From assembly GCF_018228765.1 (NCBI RefSeq), contig NZ_CP073695.1:2108001-2172000 (forward strand): DNA of 64,000 nt. The letters are read 5' to 3'. This stretch comes from Halorubrum ruber (GTDB lineage: Archaea; Halobacteriota; Halobacteria; Halobacteriales; Haloferacaceae). Each line of letters opens with the position of its first letter. Positions within the stretch are counted from its first letter, which is position 1. The notes under the pieces are model-generated. The model did not search any database. It had not been told where the DNA came from and saw only the letters and a program-made list of their open reading frames with translations. The position numbers were made by a program, and so were the translations under genes. Below are positions 8,540 through 17,211 of this stretch, piece after piece.

Positions 8540-9324
8540 GTGCCGCCTCCGAGGTACGCGTCGATGACGCGCTGGTCGTTCCGGACCCCCTCCGGCGTCC
8601 CCTCCGTCAGGACGTGTCCCTGGTCTAAGACGACGATCGGGTCCGCGAGGTCCATCACGAACTCCATGTCGTGTTCGATGAGCAGGAACGTCGTCCCCTG
8701 CTCGTTGAGCCGCCGAATCTGTTCTTTGAGCTTCTTCGCCAGCGTCGGGTTCACCCCGGCCACCGGCTCGTCGAGCAGCAGCACCTCCGGCTCGGCGAGC
8801 ATCGCCCGCGCGAGTTCGACGAGCTTCATCTGGCCGCCGGAGATGTCGGTGGCGGGCTGGGTCGCGAGGTGGTCGATCTCGAAGTCCGCCAAGATCCGCT
8901 CCGCCTCGGCGAGGTTGGCCGACTCGCTCTCGGCGACCGTTCCCGGCGAGGTGAACAGTGTGAGGAACGACTCGCCGGGCTGTTTCCGCGGCCCGACTAA
9001 CATCGCCTCGCGGACCGTCATCCCCTCCAGCTTGCGCGGCGTCTGGAACGTCCGGATGAGCCCGTGTTCCGCGACCTCGTAGGGCTCTAACCCCGTCACG
9101 TCGGTCCCGTTCACCTCCACGGTCCCGCCGTCCGGCTCGTAGAAGCCGGAGATGAGGTTGAAAAGCGTCGACTTGCCGGCCCCGTTCGGGCCGATGAGCC
9201 CGGTGATGGTGCCGCGCTCGACCGCGAACGTCGCGTGGTCGGTCGCCGCGAGCCCGCCGAACGACTTCTGGAGGTCGTCGACGCGGAGGACGGCGTCGTC
9301 CTTGGGAAGCGCGCCCTCACTCAT
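8536..9324 (-). CDS. livG: Branched-chain amino-acid ABC transporter ATP-binding protein LivG
   Basis: A 262-residue ATPase, partner of LivF on the cytoplasmic face. It shows Walker A (GPNGAGKST), the LivG-type segment LIRTFQTPRKL, the signature DISGGQMKL, Walker B (VLLLDEPVAGVNP) and FLLIEHDMEFVM. ATG at MSEGALPKDD is taken as the start, overlapping the livM stop codon. GTG codons two and three positions upstream are alternatives. The order livJ-H-M-G-F with overlapping junctions indicates a single operon. Confidence 0.94.
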   Translation of the reverse strand: MSEGALPKDDAVLRVDDLQKSFGGLAATDHATFAVERGTITGLIGPNGAGKSTLFNLISGFYEPDGGTVEVNGTDVTGLEPYEVAEHGLIRTFQTPRKLEGMTVREAMLVGPRKQPGESFLTLFTSPGTVAESESANLAEAERILADFEIDHLATQPATDISGGQMKLVELARAMLAEPEVLLLDEPVAGVNPTLAKKLKEQIRRLNEQGTTFLLIEHDMEFVMDLADPIVVLDQGHVLTEGTPEGVRNDQRVIDAYLGGGT

Positions 9325-10498
9325 CGTCACCACCTCCCTTCCGCTCGCGGACGCCGCTGTCCGGCGTCTCGGGCGTTCCGCCCCCGTCGACCGCGCTCGG
9401 CCAGATCAGCTCCCGCTGCGGCGGGAGGACGCCTTGCGGCCGGTAGCGCATGACGGCGACGATGACGACGCCGATCAACAGCAGCCGCAGCGGCGCGGGG
9501 TCGATCGGCAGCGCCACGTCGTTGAGGAAGCGCGTCCCCTCGCGGATCGTGACGATGACGATCCCGCCGAACAGCGCCCCGCGGTTGGAGCCGCTGCCGC
9601 CCAAGATCACGGCGACCCACGCGTAGAACGTCGTGATCGGGTCGAGGTCGCCCGGCCCGACGTAGAGGTTCAGGTGCGCGTAGAACACGCCCGCCAGCGC
9701 CATGATCAGGCTGCCGAGGATGAACGACTGCATCTTGAACGAGTAGGTGTTCTTCCCGAGCGCCCGAGCGAGGTCCTCGTCGGAGCGGATCGTGCGCAGC
9801 ACGCGCCCCCACGGCGACCGGTGCGCGCGCCGGAGGACGAAGTACGCCGCGCCCGCGAACGCGAGCACCAACAGGACGTTCAGCGCCGCCTGCCAGAACG
9901 CCGTCTCTAAGATTACCGGCGACCCGGGGATCACCACCAGCCGGAGCCCCGGCATCGCCTCGGGGAACGTCGAGAGCACCGGCCACCCGTCAAAGAAGCC
10001 CGGGATGCCGCGCAGCCCCGCGCTGCCGTTCGTCAGCCAGCGCTCGTTCAACACGATCAGCCGCACGACCTCCGCGAGCCCGAGCGACGCGATCGCGAGG
10101 TAGTCGGCCCGGAGCCGGAGCGTCGGAATCCCGATGAGTAGCGCCAGCGCGAGCGCGACGACGAGCGCGACGGCGAGCCCGACGATCGGACTGAATCCGC
10201 CGGCGATCGGCGAGCCGCTCGCGGTCATCAGCGCGGTGCCGTACGCGCCGATGCCGAAGAACGCGGCGACGCTGAAGTTGATCAGGCCCGTGAACCCCCA
10301 CTGGGCGTTCAGCCCGAACGACAGCAGCGCGTACATCCCCGCCAGTCCGACGAGGAACAGGAAGTACGTCGGGCCGAGCGCGCCGGTGAGCATCGCGACG
10401 AAGAGGAACAGCAGGAACGCGACGCTGACGCCGAGCACCCACCCCTCCGGGCGAGACAGGTCGGCGAACGCCGCCTTCGGGTCGTCGAGGAGGCTCAC
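9317..10498 (-). CDS. livM: Branched-chain amino-acid ABC transporter permease LivM
   Basis: A 393-residue integral membrane permease with about nine to ten helices. The diagnostic LivM segments are seen: GLINFSVAAFFGIGAY near the start, LRLRADYLAIASLGLAEVVRL in the centre and the EAA-like coupling region SPWGRVLRTIRSDEDLARALG. The C-terminus has an extra charged tail (GGTPETPDSGVRERKGGG) that is cytoplasmic or disordered. It overlaps livH by 4 bp and livG by 8 bp. With LivH it forms the translocation pore. Confidence 0.94.
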   Translation of the reverse strand: MSLLDDPKAAFADLSRPEGWVLGVSVAFLLFLFVAMLTGALGPTYFLFLVGLAGMYALLSFGLNAQWGFTGLINFSVAAFFGIGAYGTALMTASGSPIAGGFSPIVGLAVALVVALALALLIGIPTLRLRADYLAIASLGLAEVVRLIVLNERWLTNGSAGLRGIPGFFDGWPVLSTFPEAMPGLRLVVIPGSPVILETAFWQAALNVLLVLAFAGAAYFVLRRAHRSPWGRVLRTIRSDEDLARALGKNTYSFKMQSFILGSLIMALAGVFYAHLNLYVGPGDLDPITTFYAWVAVILGGSGSNRGALFGGIVIVTIREGTRFLNDVALPIDPAPLRLLLIGVVIVAVMRYRPQGVLPPQRELIWPSAVDGGGTPETPDSGVRERKGGGDDE

Positions 10499-11454
10499 GT
10501 CGCGGCCTCCCCGGCGATCCCGTTGGGCCGGACCAACAGCACGACGACCATGATCACGAACGCGATCGCGTTCGCGTACTCGATGGTGATCATGTTCTCG
10601 ATCACGGTCGCGAGCCAGTTCGGACGGATCGGTAGCGCCTCGACGACGTTGGAGAAGAACGGCGTGAGCTGGTTTATCATGCCGATGAGGAAGCCGCCCG
10701 CCATCGCGCCGTAGACGGAGCCGATCCCGCCGAGGATCACCGCCGCGAAGATCACCAGCAGGAGGTTAAAGCCCATCCGGGGCGCGAGCTGGTTGAAGAG
10801 CCCGAGGAACACGCCGCCCGCGCCGGCGAGCCCGGCGCCGATGACCCACGTCCACAGCTTGACCCGCTTCGTCCGGATACCGCTGACCCGCGCGAGGTCG
10901 GGGTTGTCCGCCATCGCGCGCATCTTCCGACCGAGGTCGGTGTACTGGAGCAGGACGTGGAGCCCGACGACGAGCACCACCGCCGACCCGAATATCGCGA
11001 CGTCGTGGAGCGTTATCCGGACGCCGTACGGCACCAGCGCCTCGATCGGCCGCAGCGGCTGGACGTCGAACCGGGTGAAGTCGGAACCGAACCGGATCTG
11101 GATCACCGCGCGGTAGATGAACGCGATCCCGATCGACGTGATCAGCAGGCCGATCGAGTCGACGTCGAGCGGCTCGTAAATGAGCTTCTCGGTGGCGACC
11201 GCGACGACCGCGGCGACGGCGATCCCGACGACTAACGCCACGAAGAAGCCGTACGGGAGCCCCAACACCGCGCCGCCGAGCCCGCCGACGGCGCCGAAGG
11301 TCACGAGCGCCGAGTACGCGCCGATCGTCATCGTGTCGCCGTGCGCGAAGTTCGCGAAGTCCGCGATGCTGTACACCAGCGACAGCCCGATGCTGCCGAG
11401 GACGATGATGCTGCTGAACACCAGCCCGTTAGCCAGGTATCCGAGGACGGTCAT
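10495..11454 (-). CDS. livH: Branched-chain amino-acid ABC transporter permease LivH
   Basis: A 319-residue membrane permease. The N-terminus carries the family segment IGLSLVYSIADFANFAHGD and the coupling loop is TDLGRKMRAMADNPDLARVSGI, both typical of LivH. Another conserved stretch is FAAVILGGIGSVYGAMAGGFLIG. The gene begins 9 bp after the stop of the substrate-binding protein gene livJ, in the same operon. It pairs with LivM in the membrane. Confidence 0.94.
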   Translation of the reverse strand: MTVLGYLANGLVFSSIIVLGSIGLSLVYSIADFANFAHGDTMTIGAYSALVTFGAVGGLGGAVLGLPYGFFVALVVGIAVAAVVAVATEKLIYEPLDVDSIGLLITSIGIAFIYRAVIQIRFGSDFTRFDVQPLRPIEALVPYGVRITLHDVAIFGSAVVLVVGLHVLLQYTDLGRKMRAMADNPDLARVSGIRTKRVKLWTWVIGAGLAGAGGVFLGLFNQLAPRMGFNLLLVIFAAVILGGIGSVYGAMAGGFLIGMINQLTPFFSNVVEALPIRPNWLATVIENMITIEYANAIAFVIMVVVLLVRPNGIAGEAAT

Positions 11455-11463
11455 CGGTCGAGA

Positions 11464-12775
11464 TTAGCCTTCGATGAAGTCGATGCCTTCGTACTCGTGG
11501 TCCTGGACCTCCAGGACCTGAAGGAAGCCGACCGGGTCTCCGTTCTCGTCGAAGTCGATGGGGCCGCTGACCCCTGGTAGTCGACGTCGTCGGGCCCGCC
11601 GCCGTCCGCGAGAATCTGGCTCGCGGCCTCGAAGGAGGTCACCTCCTCGCCCTCCGGGCCGGAGACGCGCCGGACGGTGTCTTGGAGCGCCTCGCCGGTG
11701 AACTCGTCCGCGGCCTGGATCGCGAGCGCGGCGTTGATCACGCAGTCGTACGCGTACGCCGCCCACGAGGTCGGCTGTCGGCCGTACTCGGACTCGAAGG
11801 CGTCCGCGAACGACTGGTAGTTCTCCTCCTCGACGGGCGCGGACGGGACGACGATCTTCATCCCCTCGATGCTCCCCTCCGGGGTGTTCTCCAAGACGTT
11901 GTCGCCGGAGACGGAGTCGGCGCCGTAGAACTGCGCCTCGTACCCCGAGGAGAACACCTCGTTGACCATCGTCGCGAACTCGGCCTGGTAGGTGATGAAC
12001 AGCCACGCGTCGGCGCCGGAGCTGTTCATCTCCGAGATGACGCCGGAGTACGACTGCTGGTCCTGGTCGTGGGGCGTGTTGTAGACGACCTCGCCCTCGT
12101 ACGCGTCGACGAACGCGTCCGTGAGGCTCTGGCCGTAGTCGTTGTTGACGTAGGTGATCGCCACCTCGTCGTAGCCGTCGTCGGTGATGAGGTTCGAGAG
12201 CGCGAGCGACTGGCTCCGTCCCGACGGCGACATCCGGAGCAGTCCCGGGAACTCGGTGAGGTTGAGTCCGGTGGAGTTCTGGCTCAGCTGAACGACGTCG
12301 GTCCCCTCGACGACGCTCTCGTAGATGGCCAGCGAGACGCCGGAGCCGACCGCGCCGATCAGGAAGGGGACGCCGTCCTGGTTGACGAGCTTCTGGGCGG
12401 CGGCGATCCCGCCCTGATTCTCGCTCTCGGAGTCCTCGACGACGATATCGAGGTCTCGCCCGTCGATCCCGATCTCGTTGACGCGAGAGAGCGCGAGGTT
12501 GACGCCGCGCTGGTTCCGCTCGCCGAACGCCGACAGCGACCCGGTCTGGGAGTCGACCATCCCGATCTCGTAGGCCTCGGTCGAGTCTCCCCGTCGTCTC
12601 CGTCGCTTCCGTCGCCGCCGTCACTGCCGTCGCTGCCATCGCTGCCGTCGCCGCCGTCGTCGCCGTCGCTCCCGTTCTCGCCGTCGCCGCCGTCGTCGGT
12701 CGTGCTGAGACAGCCCGACAGTCCGACGAGCCCCGCACCGCCGGTCAGTTTCAGCAGCGTCCGCCGATCCGTCAT
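11464..12775 (-). pseudogene. livJ: Branched-chain amino-acid ABC transporter substrate-binding protein LivJ, two frame disruptions
   Basis: The coding sequence of a periplasmic-binding-type lipoprotein is present end to end but in three frames. The N-terminus (MTDRRTLLKLTGGAGLVGLS, then a lipobox Cys and a long Gly/Asp/Ser linker) is in one frame. The body (AYEIGMVDSQTGSLSAFGER through GGPDDVDYQG) is in a second. The end (SGPIDFDENGDPVGF ... IDFIEG) is in a third. Adding one G/C to the run near 12588 and one to the run near 11575 restores a single protein of about 437 residues. The body matches the Leu/Ile/Val-binding family (VNQDGVPFLIGAVGSG). It heads the livJHMGF operon. Because the breaks fall in homopolymers and everything else is conserved, sequencing error is more likely than true decay. 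Confidence 0.85.
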
Positions 12776-12943
12776 GTCCGTGGTATCCCGTGACATATGT
12801 ATCCGATAGTCCCGAGCACATTCGGCTACCTTAACCCCGGCCCGTCCATGGTCGGGGCGAGCGGGGCAGATCGATGAATCGGCTGGTAGTGGCACTGGAA
12901 ACGTTTTATACAAAAATATATTTCTGGAACGATTGGTCGGGTG

Positions 12944-12954
12944 CCAATATATAC
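12944..12954 (+). promoter_or_regulatory. TATA box of the proline dehydrogenase gene
   Basis: The AT-rich sequence CAATATATACC stands out in GC-rich surroundings and is centred about 28 nt upstream of the proline dehydrogenase ATG. That spacing is what haloarchaeal leaderless transcripts show, where the start codon is at or next to the transcription start. A second AT-rich stretch (TTTTATACAAAAATATATTT) about 40 bp further upstream could hold an additional promoter element or serve livJ on the other strand. Confidence 0.6.
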
Positions 12955-12977
12955 CGCTCCGGATCCGCAGTGATCGC

Positions 12978-13859
12978 ATGATCCCGCCCATCGCGAGCAA
13001 CTTTGTCGCCGGCGAGACGCCGGAGGCGGCGCTCGCTCACGTCGAGGGGCTCAACGACCGCGGCGTGGCCGGCATCCTGAACCTGCTCGGCGAACATTAC
13101 GAGGAACGGCCCCCAGCCGACGCCGACGCCGACGCGTACGTCGACCTCGTCGAGGCGATCGCGGAGCGCGACGTCGACGCCTGCGTCTCCGTCAAATCGA
13201 GTCAGATCGGCCTCGACATCGGCGACGACGTCTTCGAGGAGAACCTCGCGCGCATCGTCGAGGCGGCCAACGCGCCGTCCGCGACCGGGTCGGCGGAGAC
13301 CGGAGCGGACGGGACGGGCACCTTCGTCTGGATCGACATGGAGGACCACGAGACCACCGACGTGACGCTCGACGCGTTCGAACGGCACGCGGTCGAGACG
13401 GACGGCAACGTCGGCGTCTGCGTCCAGGCGAACTTAAAGCGGACCCGCGAGGACCTCGAACGGCTCGCCGCCCTCCCGGGGAAGGTCCGACTCGTCAAGG
13501 GCGCGTACGACGAGCCGGCCGAGATCTCGTATAAAAGGAAGGCGCGCGTCGACGAGTCGTACCGCGACTGCCTCGCGTACATGTTCGAGGCGTTCGACGA
13601 CGGCGTCGCCGTCGGGAGCCACGACCCCGCGATGATCGAGTACGCGAAGGAGCTGTACGCCGACCATGGGACCCCCTACGAGGTGCAGATGCTGACCGGC
13701 GTCCGGGAGTCGGCGCAGTTCGAACTCGCCGCCGAAGACGACGTGAAAGTCTACCAGTACATCCCGTACGGATCTAAGTGGTTCTCCTACTTCTACCGGC
13801 GGATCCGGGAGCGCAAGTCGAACGCGCTGTTCGCGCTGCGCGCGATCGTCGGGAAGTAA
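12978..13859 (+). CDS. Proline dehydrogenase
   Basis: A 293-residue FAD-dependent enzyme that oxidises L-proline to pyrroline-5-carboxylate. The family's TIM-barrel signatures are seen: SVKSSQIGLDIGDD, IDMEDHETTDVTLD, VCVQANLKRTREDL, RLVKGAYDEP, GSHDPAMIEYA, and the C-terminal substrate-binding QYIPYGSKWFSYFYRRIRER. It is the short monofunctional form, without the PutA dehydrogenase domain. The ATG sits about 28 nt after a TATA box. The aldehyde dehydrogenase 1.8 kb downstream could supply the second step of proline catabolism, and the Bat-type HTH gene between them is a candidate regulator. Confidence 0.93.
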   Translation: MIPPIASNFVAGETPEAALAHVEGLNDRGVAGILNLLGEHYEERPPADADADAYVDLVEAIAERDVDACVSVKSSQIGLDIGDDVFEENLARIVEAANAPSATGSAETGADGTGTFVWIDMEDHETTDVTLDAFERHAVETDGNVGVCVQANLKRTREDLERLAALPGKVRLVKGAYDEPAEISYKRKARVDESYRDCLAYMFEAFDDGVAVGSHDPAMIEYAKELYADHGTPYEVQMLTGVRESAQFELAAEDDVKVYQYIPYGSKWFSYFYRRIRERKSNALFALRAIVGK

Positions 13860-13863
13860 CCGA

Positions 13864-13912
13864 CCCCACCCTACTTCGCTCGGCCTTGCGGCCTCGCTCG
13901 TTGAGGGTGGGG
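13864..13912 (-). ncRNA. GA-ladder hairpin with GNRA-type loop downstream of proline dehydrogenase
   Basis: Nine-base complementary arms (CCCCACCCT and AGGGTGGGG) enclose a second stem. On the minus strand the inner part reads GAGCGA, GGCC, GCAA, GGCC, GAGCGA. This is a GGCC/GGCC stem closed by a GCAA loop of the GNRA class, flanked on both sides by tandem G-A/A-G mismatches separated by GC pairs. On the plus strand these would be T-C mismatches, so the fold makes sense mainly as minus-strand RNA. It may instead act as a terminator for the convergent gene or be a relic of a transposon end. Confidence 0.4.
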
Positions 13913-14304
13913 CTTTGATGTGGTTTTCGCCCTCGGTTGGCGCGACGGGGCGTCTTGTGCGCCCCGCCTACCGGACGCCCTTCGGGGTCGACAAACCCAC
14001 CATTCAGGGCCGGGCTACTGCGGCCCGTACTGCGCGCCACTTGTGGACGCACAGCACTAGCTGGCAGTGAGATATGGTGTAACATAGTGGTTGCGAAAGT
14101 TCGTGTCGGCTTCCTCTCCGGCCTACTCGCGTCGCGCTTCCGACTGAGCGTCGGAACCCCTCGCTCCTTGAGGCCGGAGGCTCCGCCTCGAAAACTGCTG
14201 AACGAATCGGGTCAGGAACTGGCGATCCGGCGTTACGATCTGTCAATCGGAGTGTGGTGATGCGGTCAGATTTTTATAAGTGATTGACGGACCGACGACG
14301 GACG
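13913..14304. other. Intergenic stretch without recognisable gene
   Basis: About 390 bp with no convincing coding sequence on either strand. It contains a small hairpin (GGGCCG ... CGGCCC at 14007-14026), a second near GGCCGGAGGCTCCGCC around 14172, and an AT-rich TTTTTATAAG at about 14271 that resembles a TATA box pointing toward the 57-bp repeats. The sequence could be a decayed mobile element, but I cannot match it to a family. Confidence 0.4.
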
Positions 14305-14492
14305 CTCCAAAGCCCCAGCCGCTCGCTTATAAATAGCCGCTAGCAGATCGGCGGCGAACACCTCCAAAGCCCCAGTCGCTCGCTTATAAATAGCCGCTAG
14401 CCGATCGGCGGCGAACACCTCCAAAGCCCCAGTCGCTCGCTTATAAATAGCCGCTAGCAGATCGGCGGCGAACACCTCCAAAGCCCCAGTCG
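14305..14492 (-). repeat. 57-bp tandem repeat array A (three units plus a partial fourth)
   Basis: Units begin at 14305, 14362, 14419 and 14476, exactly 57 bp apart, each opening CTCCAAAGCCCCAG on the plus strand; the last is cut after 17 bp. Full units differ at only a few bases. On the minus strand each full unit contains CTATTTATAAGCGAGC, a good archaeal TATA box, followed by CTGGGGCTTTGGAG. The array joins directly to the structured element on its upper-coordinate side. A diverged array with the same 57-bp period, opposite orientation, lies at 63720-63944. Because 57 is a multiple of three an open frame runs through it, but this is a by-product of the repeat. Confidence 0.9.
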
Positions 14493-14736
14493 CGAGGACG
14501 GCGCACGCTCGCTGCGGTCCTCAGTCGCTCGCTTCGCTCGCTCCTTGCGGTCCTTACGTCACCTGCGCCGTCCTCGCGACTGCCCCTTTGAGTCCCACCC
14601 GACTGCGACCGCACAGCACCTCACGCCTCCCCAGCCTCGTCGCTGGCGGCGACCGCCGCCAGCGACTCCCTCGCGCCGTCGGTTCGCGGCCCTCCGGGCC
14701 GCTCACCGGGGCGCGCCACCGCCTGCCATTTATAAA
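14487..14736 (-). ncRNA. Candidate structured non-coding RNA, copy A
   Basis: On the minus strand a TATA box (TTTATAAAT, 14728-14736) precedes about 230 nt with strong secondary-structure potential. Features in order are a helix with tandem G-A mismatch (14680-14708), a perfect 13-bp hairpin (14639-14666), conserved blocks GAGGCTGGGGAGG, GTGAGGTGCTGT and GGGACTCAAAGGGGCAG, then a perfect 19-bp stem (arms 14564-14582 and 14487-14505) around a 58-nt loop. The loop holds GACGTAAG and a GCGAGCGAAGCGAGC hairpin. The second copy at 63.4-63.7 kb keeps the order, and all four stem differences are compensatory. A hairpin-type mobile element is the main alternative. I do not recognise a named RNA family. 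Confidence 0.5.
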
Positions 14737-14821
14737 CAATCGCCGCTATCGCTCGCGGGTATTTAAATATCGTATCGCAACCGACGCTGTGTAACACTCG
14801 CTCCGCTGTCGACACCGCCGA

Positions 14822-15559
14822 TCACGGGTCCAGCAGCTTCGACTCCGCCTTCCGGAGGTGTTCGAGCAGCGTCGTCTTCGAGACGTCCATGTCCTCGGCG
14901 AGCTCGCGCGTCGACGCCTCTCGGGGCCACTCGTAGTAGCCCGCATCGCGGGCGTGTTCGTACACCTTCCGCTGGGTCGTGGTCAGCGTGTCGAGCCGCT
15001 GCTCGCGGGGAGTTCGTCCCGCGTGGCCCGACGACGACATCGACTCCACCGTCACCTCCGCGCCGGCCGCCTCCTGAACCGCGTCGAGCGACTCTCGGAT
15101 ATCGGTGCGCTCGCCGACGAAACACACCTGCCACTCCTCTCGTCCGCCCTCGATCCGGACCGGCGCGCTGTGGACGAAGCCGTGTTCTAAGAGCGTCGGA
15201 CACACCATGTCGGCCGGGTCGTACTCCAAGAAGAACTCGCGGACGACGTTGCCCGGGGCGTCCCGGGCGCGCCCGAACCGCTCCTGTAGCTCCAAGAGGT
15301 TTCCCGCGCGGTCGGACTCGCGGATCGCGTCGAGCAGCGCTTCGACCTCCTCGTTCGTGTCTCCGAACGCCGTGAACAGGCCGTTCACCGTGTTCGGCGC
15401 GTCGCTCTCGGCCCGCGGCGAGTTGTATATCGCGTGTGCCAACACGCCGCCGCCGGTCCGGCCCGTCGCCTCGATCGCCCAGCAGTTCGGATGCCACAGG
15501 TCCAGCGTGAGCCTGGTTCCGGCCCACTCTCCCGCCCCGTCCGCGTCGGTTGTCGCCAT
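14822..15559 (-). CDS. Bat-type helix-turn-helix transcriptional regulator
   Basis: A 245-residue protein of the bacterio-opsin-activator HTH class. The C-terminal 60 residues form the HTH domain (LDTLTTTQRKVYEHARDAGYYEWPREASTRELAEDMDVSKTTLLEHLRKAE region), with the characteristic 'T..Q..V...A...GYYE.PR..S..ELA...' pattern. The N-terminal part is an unassigned ligand-sensing-like region starting with LTLDLWHPNCWAIEAT. It is divergent from the aldehyde dehydrogenase and faces back toward proline dehydrogenase, so a local role controlling proline degradation is plausible. That role is inferred from position only. Confidence 0.88.
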   Translation of the reverse strand: MATTDADGAGEWAGTRLTLDLWHPNCWAIEATGRTGGGVLAHAIYNSPRAESDAPNTVNGLFTAFGDTNEEVEALLDAIRESDRAGNLLELQERFGRARDAPGNVVREFFLEYDPADMVCPTLLEHGFVHSAPVRIEGGREEWQVCFVGERTDIRESLDAVQEAAGAEVTVESMSSSGHAGRTPREQRLDTLTTTQRKVYEHARDAGYYEWPREASTRELAEDMDVSKTTLLEHLRKAESKLLDP

Positions 15560-15648
15560 TGTTCACCTTTCCTTGGTAGCGAACCACGAAGACCCTGCCG
15601 ACCATGGTAGGGTGGGTTATTTGGACGTGCCGACGGGATGTCCCGAAC

Positions 15649-17169
15649 ATGGCGCAGCCCTACCAGCACTACATCGACGGCGAATGGGTCGACGGCGACG
15701 GGTCCGAGACCTTCGAGAGCGAGAACCCCGCGACCGGAGCGACGCTCGGGGAGTTCCGCCAGGGAACCCCCGAGGACGTGGACCGCGCGGTCGACGCCGC
15801 GGACGCGGCGTTCGAGGAGTGGCGCGAGCTCTCGCGGGTCCAGCGCGCGGAGTACCTCTGGGACGTGTACCACGAGCTTCGCGACCGGACCGACGAGCTC
15901 GGAGAGATCGTCACGAAGGAGTGCGGCAAAGAGATCAGCGAGGGGAGAGCGGACGTGGTCGAGGCCGCGCACATGGTCGAGTGGGCCGCGGGCGACGCCC
16001 GACACCCGAAGGGGGACATCGTCCCCTCGGAGATCCCCTCGAAGGACGCGTACATGCGCCGGAAGCCGCGCGGCGTCACCGGCTGCATCACGCCGTGGAA
16101 CTTCCCCGTCGCGATCCCCTACTGGCACATGGCCATCGCGCTGGTGGAGGGGAACACCGTCGTCTTCAAGCCGGCCGAGCAGACGCCGTGGTGCGCGCAG
16201 ATCATCGCGGAGATGTTCGACGACGCCGGTATCCCCGACGGCGTGTTCAACATGGTCCAGGGGTTCGGCGACGCGGGCAACGCGATCGTCGAGAACGACG
16301 ACGTCGACACCGTCATCTTCACCGGTTCGGCCGAGGTCGGCCACCACATCCAAGAGAAGCTCGGCGGCGTCGCCGGCAAGCGCGCCGCCTGCGAGATGGG
16401 CGGCAAGAACGCCATCGTCGTCACCGAGGAGGCGGACCTCGACGTCGCAGTCCACTCCGCAGTGATGTCCTCGTTCAAGACCACCGGCCAGCGCTGCGTC
16501 TCCTCCGAGCGCCTGATCGTCCACACGGACGTGTACGACGAGTTCAAGGAGCGGTTCGTCGAGGTCGCGGAGTCGGTCGCGGTCGGCGACCCCCTCGACG
16601 AGGACACCTTCATGGGGCCGCTCATCGAGGAAGAACACCGCGAGAAGGTCACCCGGAACAACGAGGCGGCCCGCGAGGAGGGCGTGAACGTGCTCGTCGA
16701 CCGGACCGAGCTCGACGACGAGGAGATCCCGGACGGCCACGAGGACGGCTACTGGGTCGGTCCGTTCGTCTACGAGGCCGACGCCCACGCCGACCTGACG
16801 TGTACCCACGAGGAGGTGTTCGGGCCCCACGTCGCGCTCATGGAGTACGACGGCGACATCGAGGAGGCCGTCGAGATCCAGAACGACACCGACTACGGGC
16901 TGGCGGGTGCGATCATCTCCGAGGACTACCGGCAGATCAACTACTACCGCGACCGCGCCGAGTTAGGGTTGGCGTACGGGAACCTCCCGTGCATCGGCGC
17001 CGAGGTCCAGCTGCCCTTCGGCGGCGTGAAGAAGTCCGGCAACGGCTACCCCTCCGCCCGGGAGGCGATCGAGGCCGTCACCGACCGCACCGCGTGGACC
17101 CTGAACAACTCGAAGGAGATCGAGATGGCGCAGGGGCTCTCGGCGGACATCAAGACGAAAGACGACTGA
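15649..17169 (+). CDS. Aldehyde dehydrogenase family protein, possibly pyrroline-5-carboxylate dehydrogenase
   Basis: A 506-residue NAD(P)-dependent aldehyde dehydrogenase. Catalytic Cys is near residue 283 in TTGQRCVSSERL and the general-base Glu near 249 in ACEMGGKNAIV. The cofactor segment is TGSAEVGHHIQEK and GCITPWNFPVAIPYWH is also present. The start MAQPYQHYIDGEWV fits the family N-terminus; an upstream ATG in the same frame adds a non-conserved leader. Proximity to proline dehydrogenase and an HTH regulator suggests it oxidises glutamate semialdehyde to glutamate. The sequence alone does not exclude other aldehydes such as alpha-ketoglutarate semialdehyde. Confidence 0.92.
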   Translation: MAQPYQHYIDGEWVDGDGSETFESENPATGATLGEFRQGTPEDVDRAVDAADAAFEEWRELSRVQRAEYLWDVYHELRDRTDELGEIVTKECGKEISEGRADVVEAAHMVEWAAGDARHPKGDIVPSEIPSKDAYMRRKPRGVTGCITPWNFPVAIPYWHMAIALVEGNTVVFKPAEQTPWCAQIIAEMFDDAGIPDGVFNMVQGFGDAGNAIVENDDVDTVIFTGSAEVGHHIQEKLGGVAGKRAACEMGGKNAIVVTEEADLDVAVHSAVMSSFKTTGQRCVSSERLIVHTDVYDEFKERFVEVAESVAVGDPLDEDTFMGPLIEEEHREKVTRNNEAAREEGVNVLVDRTELDDEEIPDGHEDGYWVGPFVYEADAHADLTCTHEEVFGPHVALMEYDGDIEEAVEIQNDTDYGLAGAIISEDYRQINYYRDRAELGLAYGNLPCIGAEVQLPFGGVKKSGNGYPSAREAIEAVTDRTAWTLNNSKEIEMAQGLSADIKTKDD

Positions 17170-17211
17170 TCCGTCCGGGATGACGCCCGGAGACGGGCAT
17201 CCGAACGCTTC

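Noticed and set aside
13913..14304. Degraded transposase gene
   Set aside because: Neither strand yields a recognisable transposase fragment; the hairpins alone are not enough.
14266..14481. 71-residue open frame with a 19-residue repeat (LEVFAADLLAAIYKRATGA type)
   Set aside because: It exists only because 57 is divisible by three; array B, which has drifted more, does not keep a comparable frame, and the promoter-like boxes point to non-coding function.
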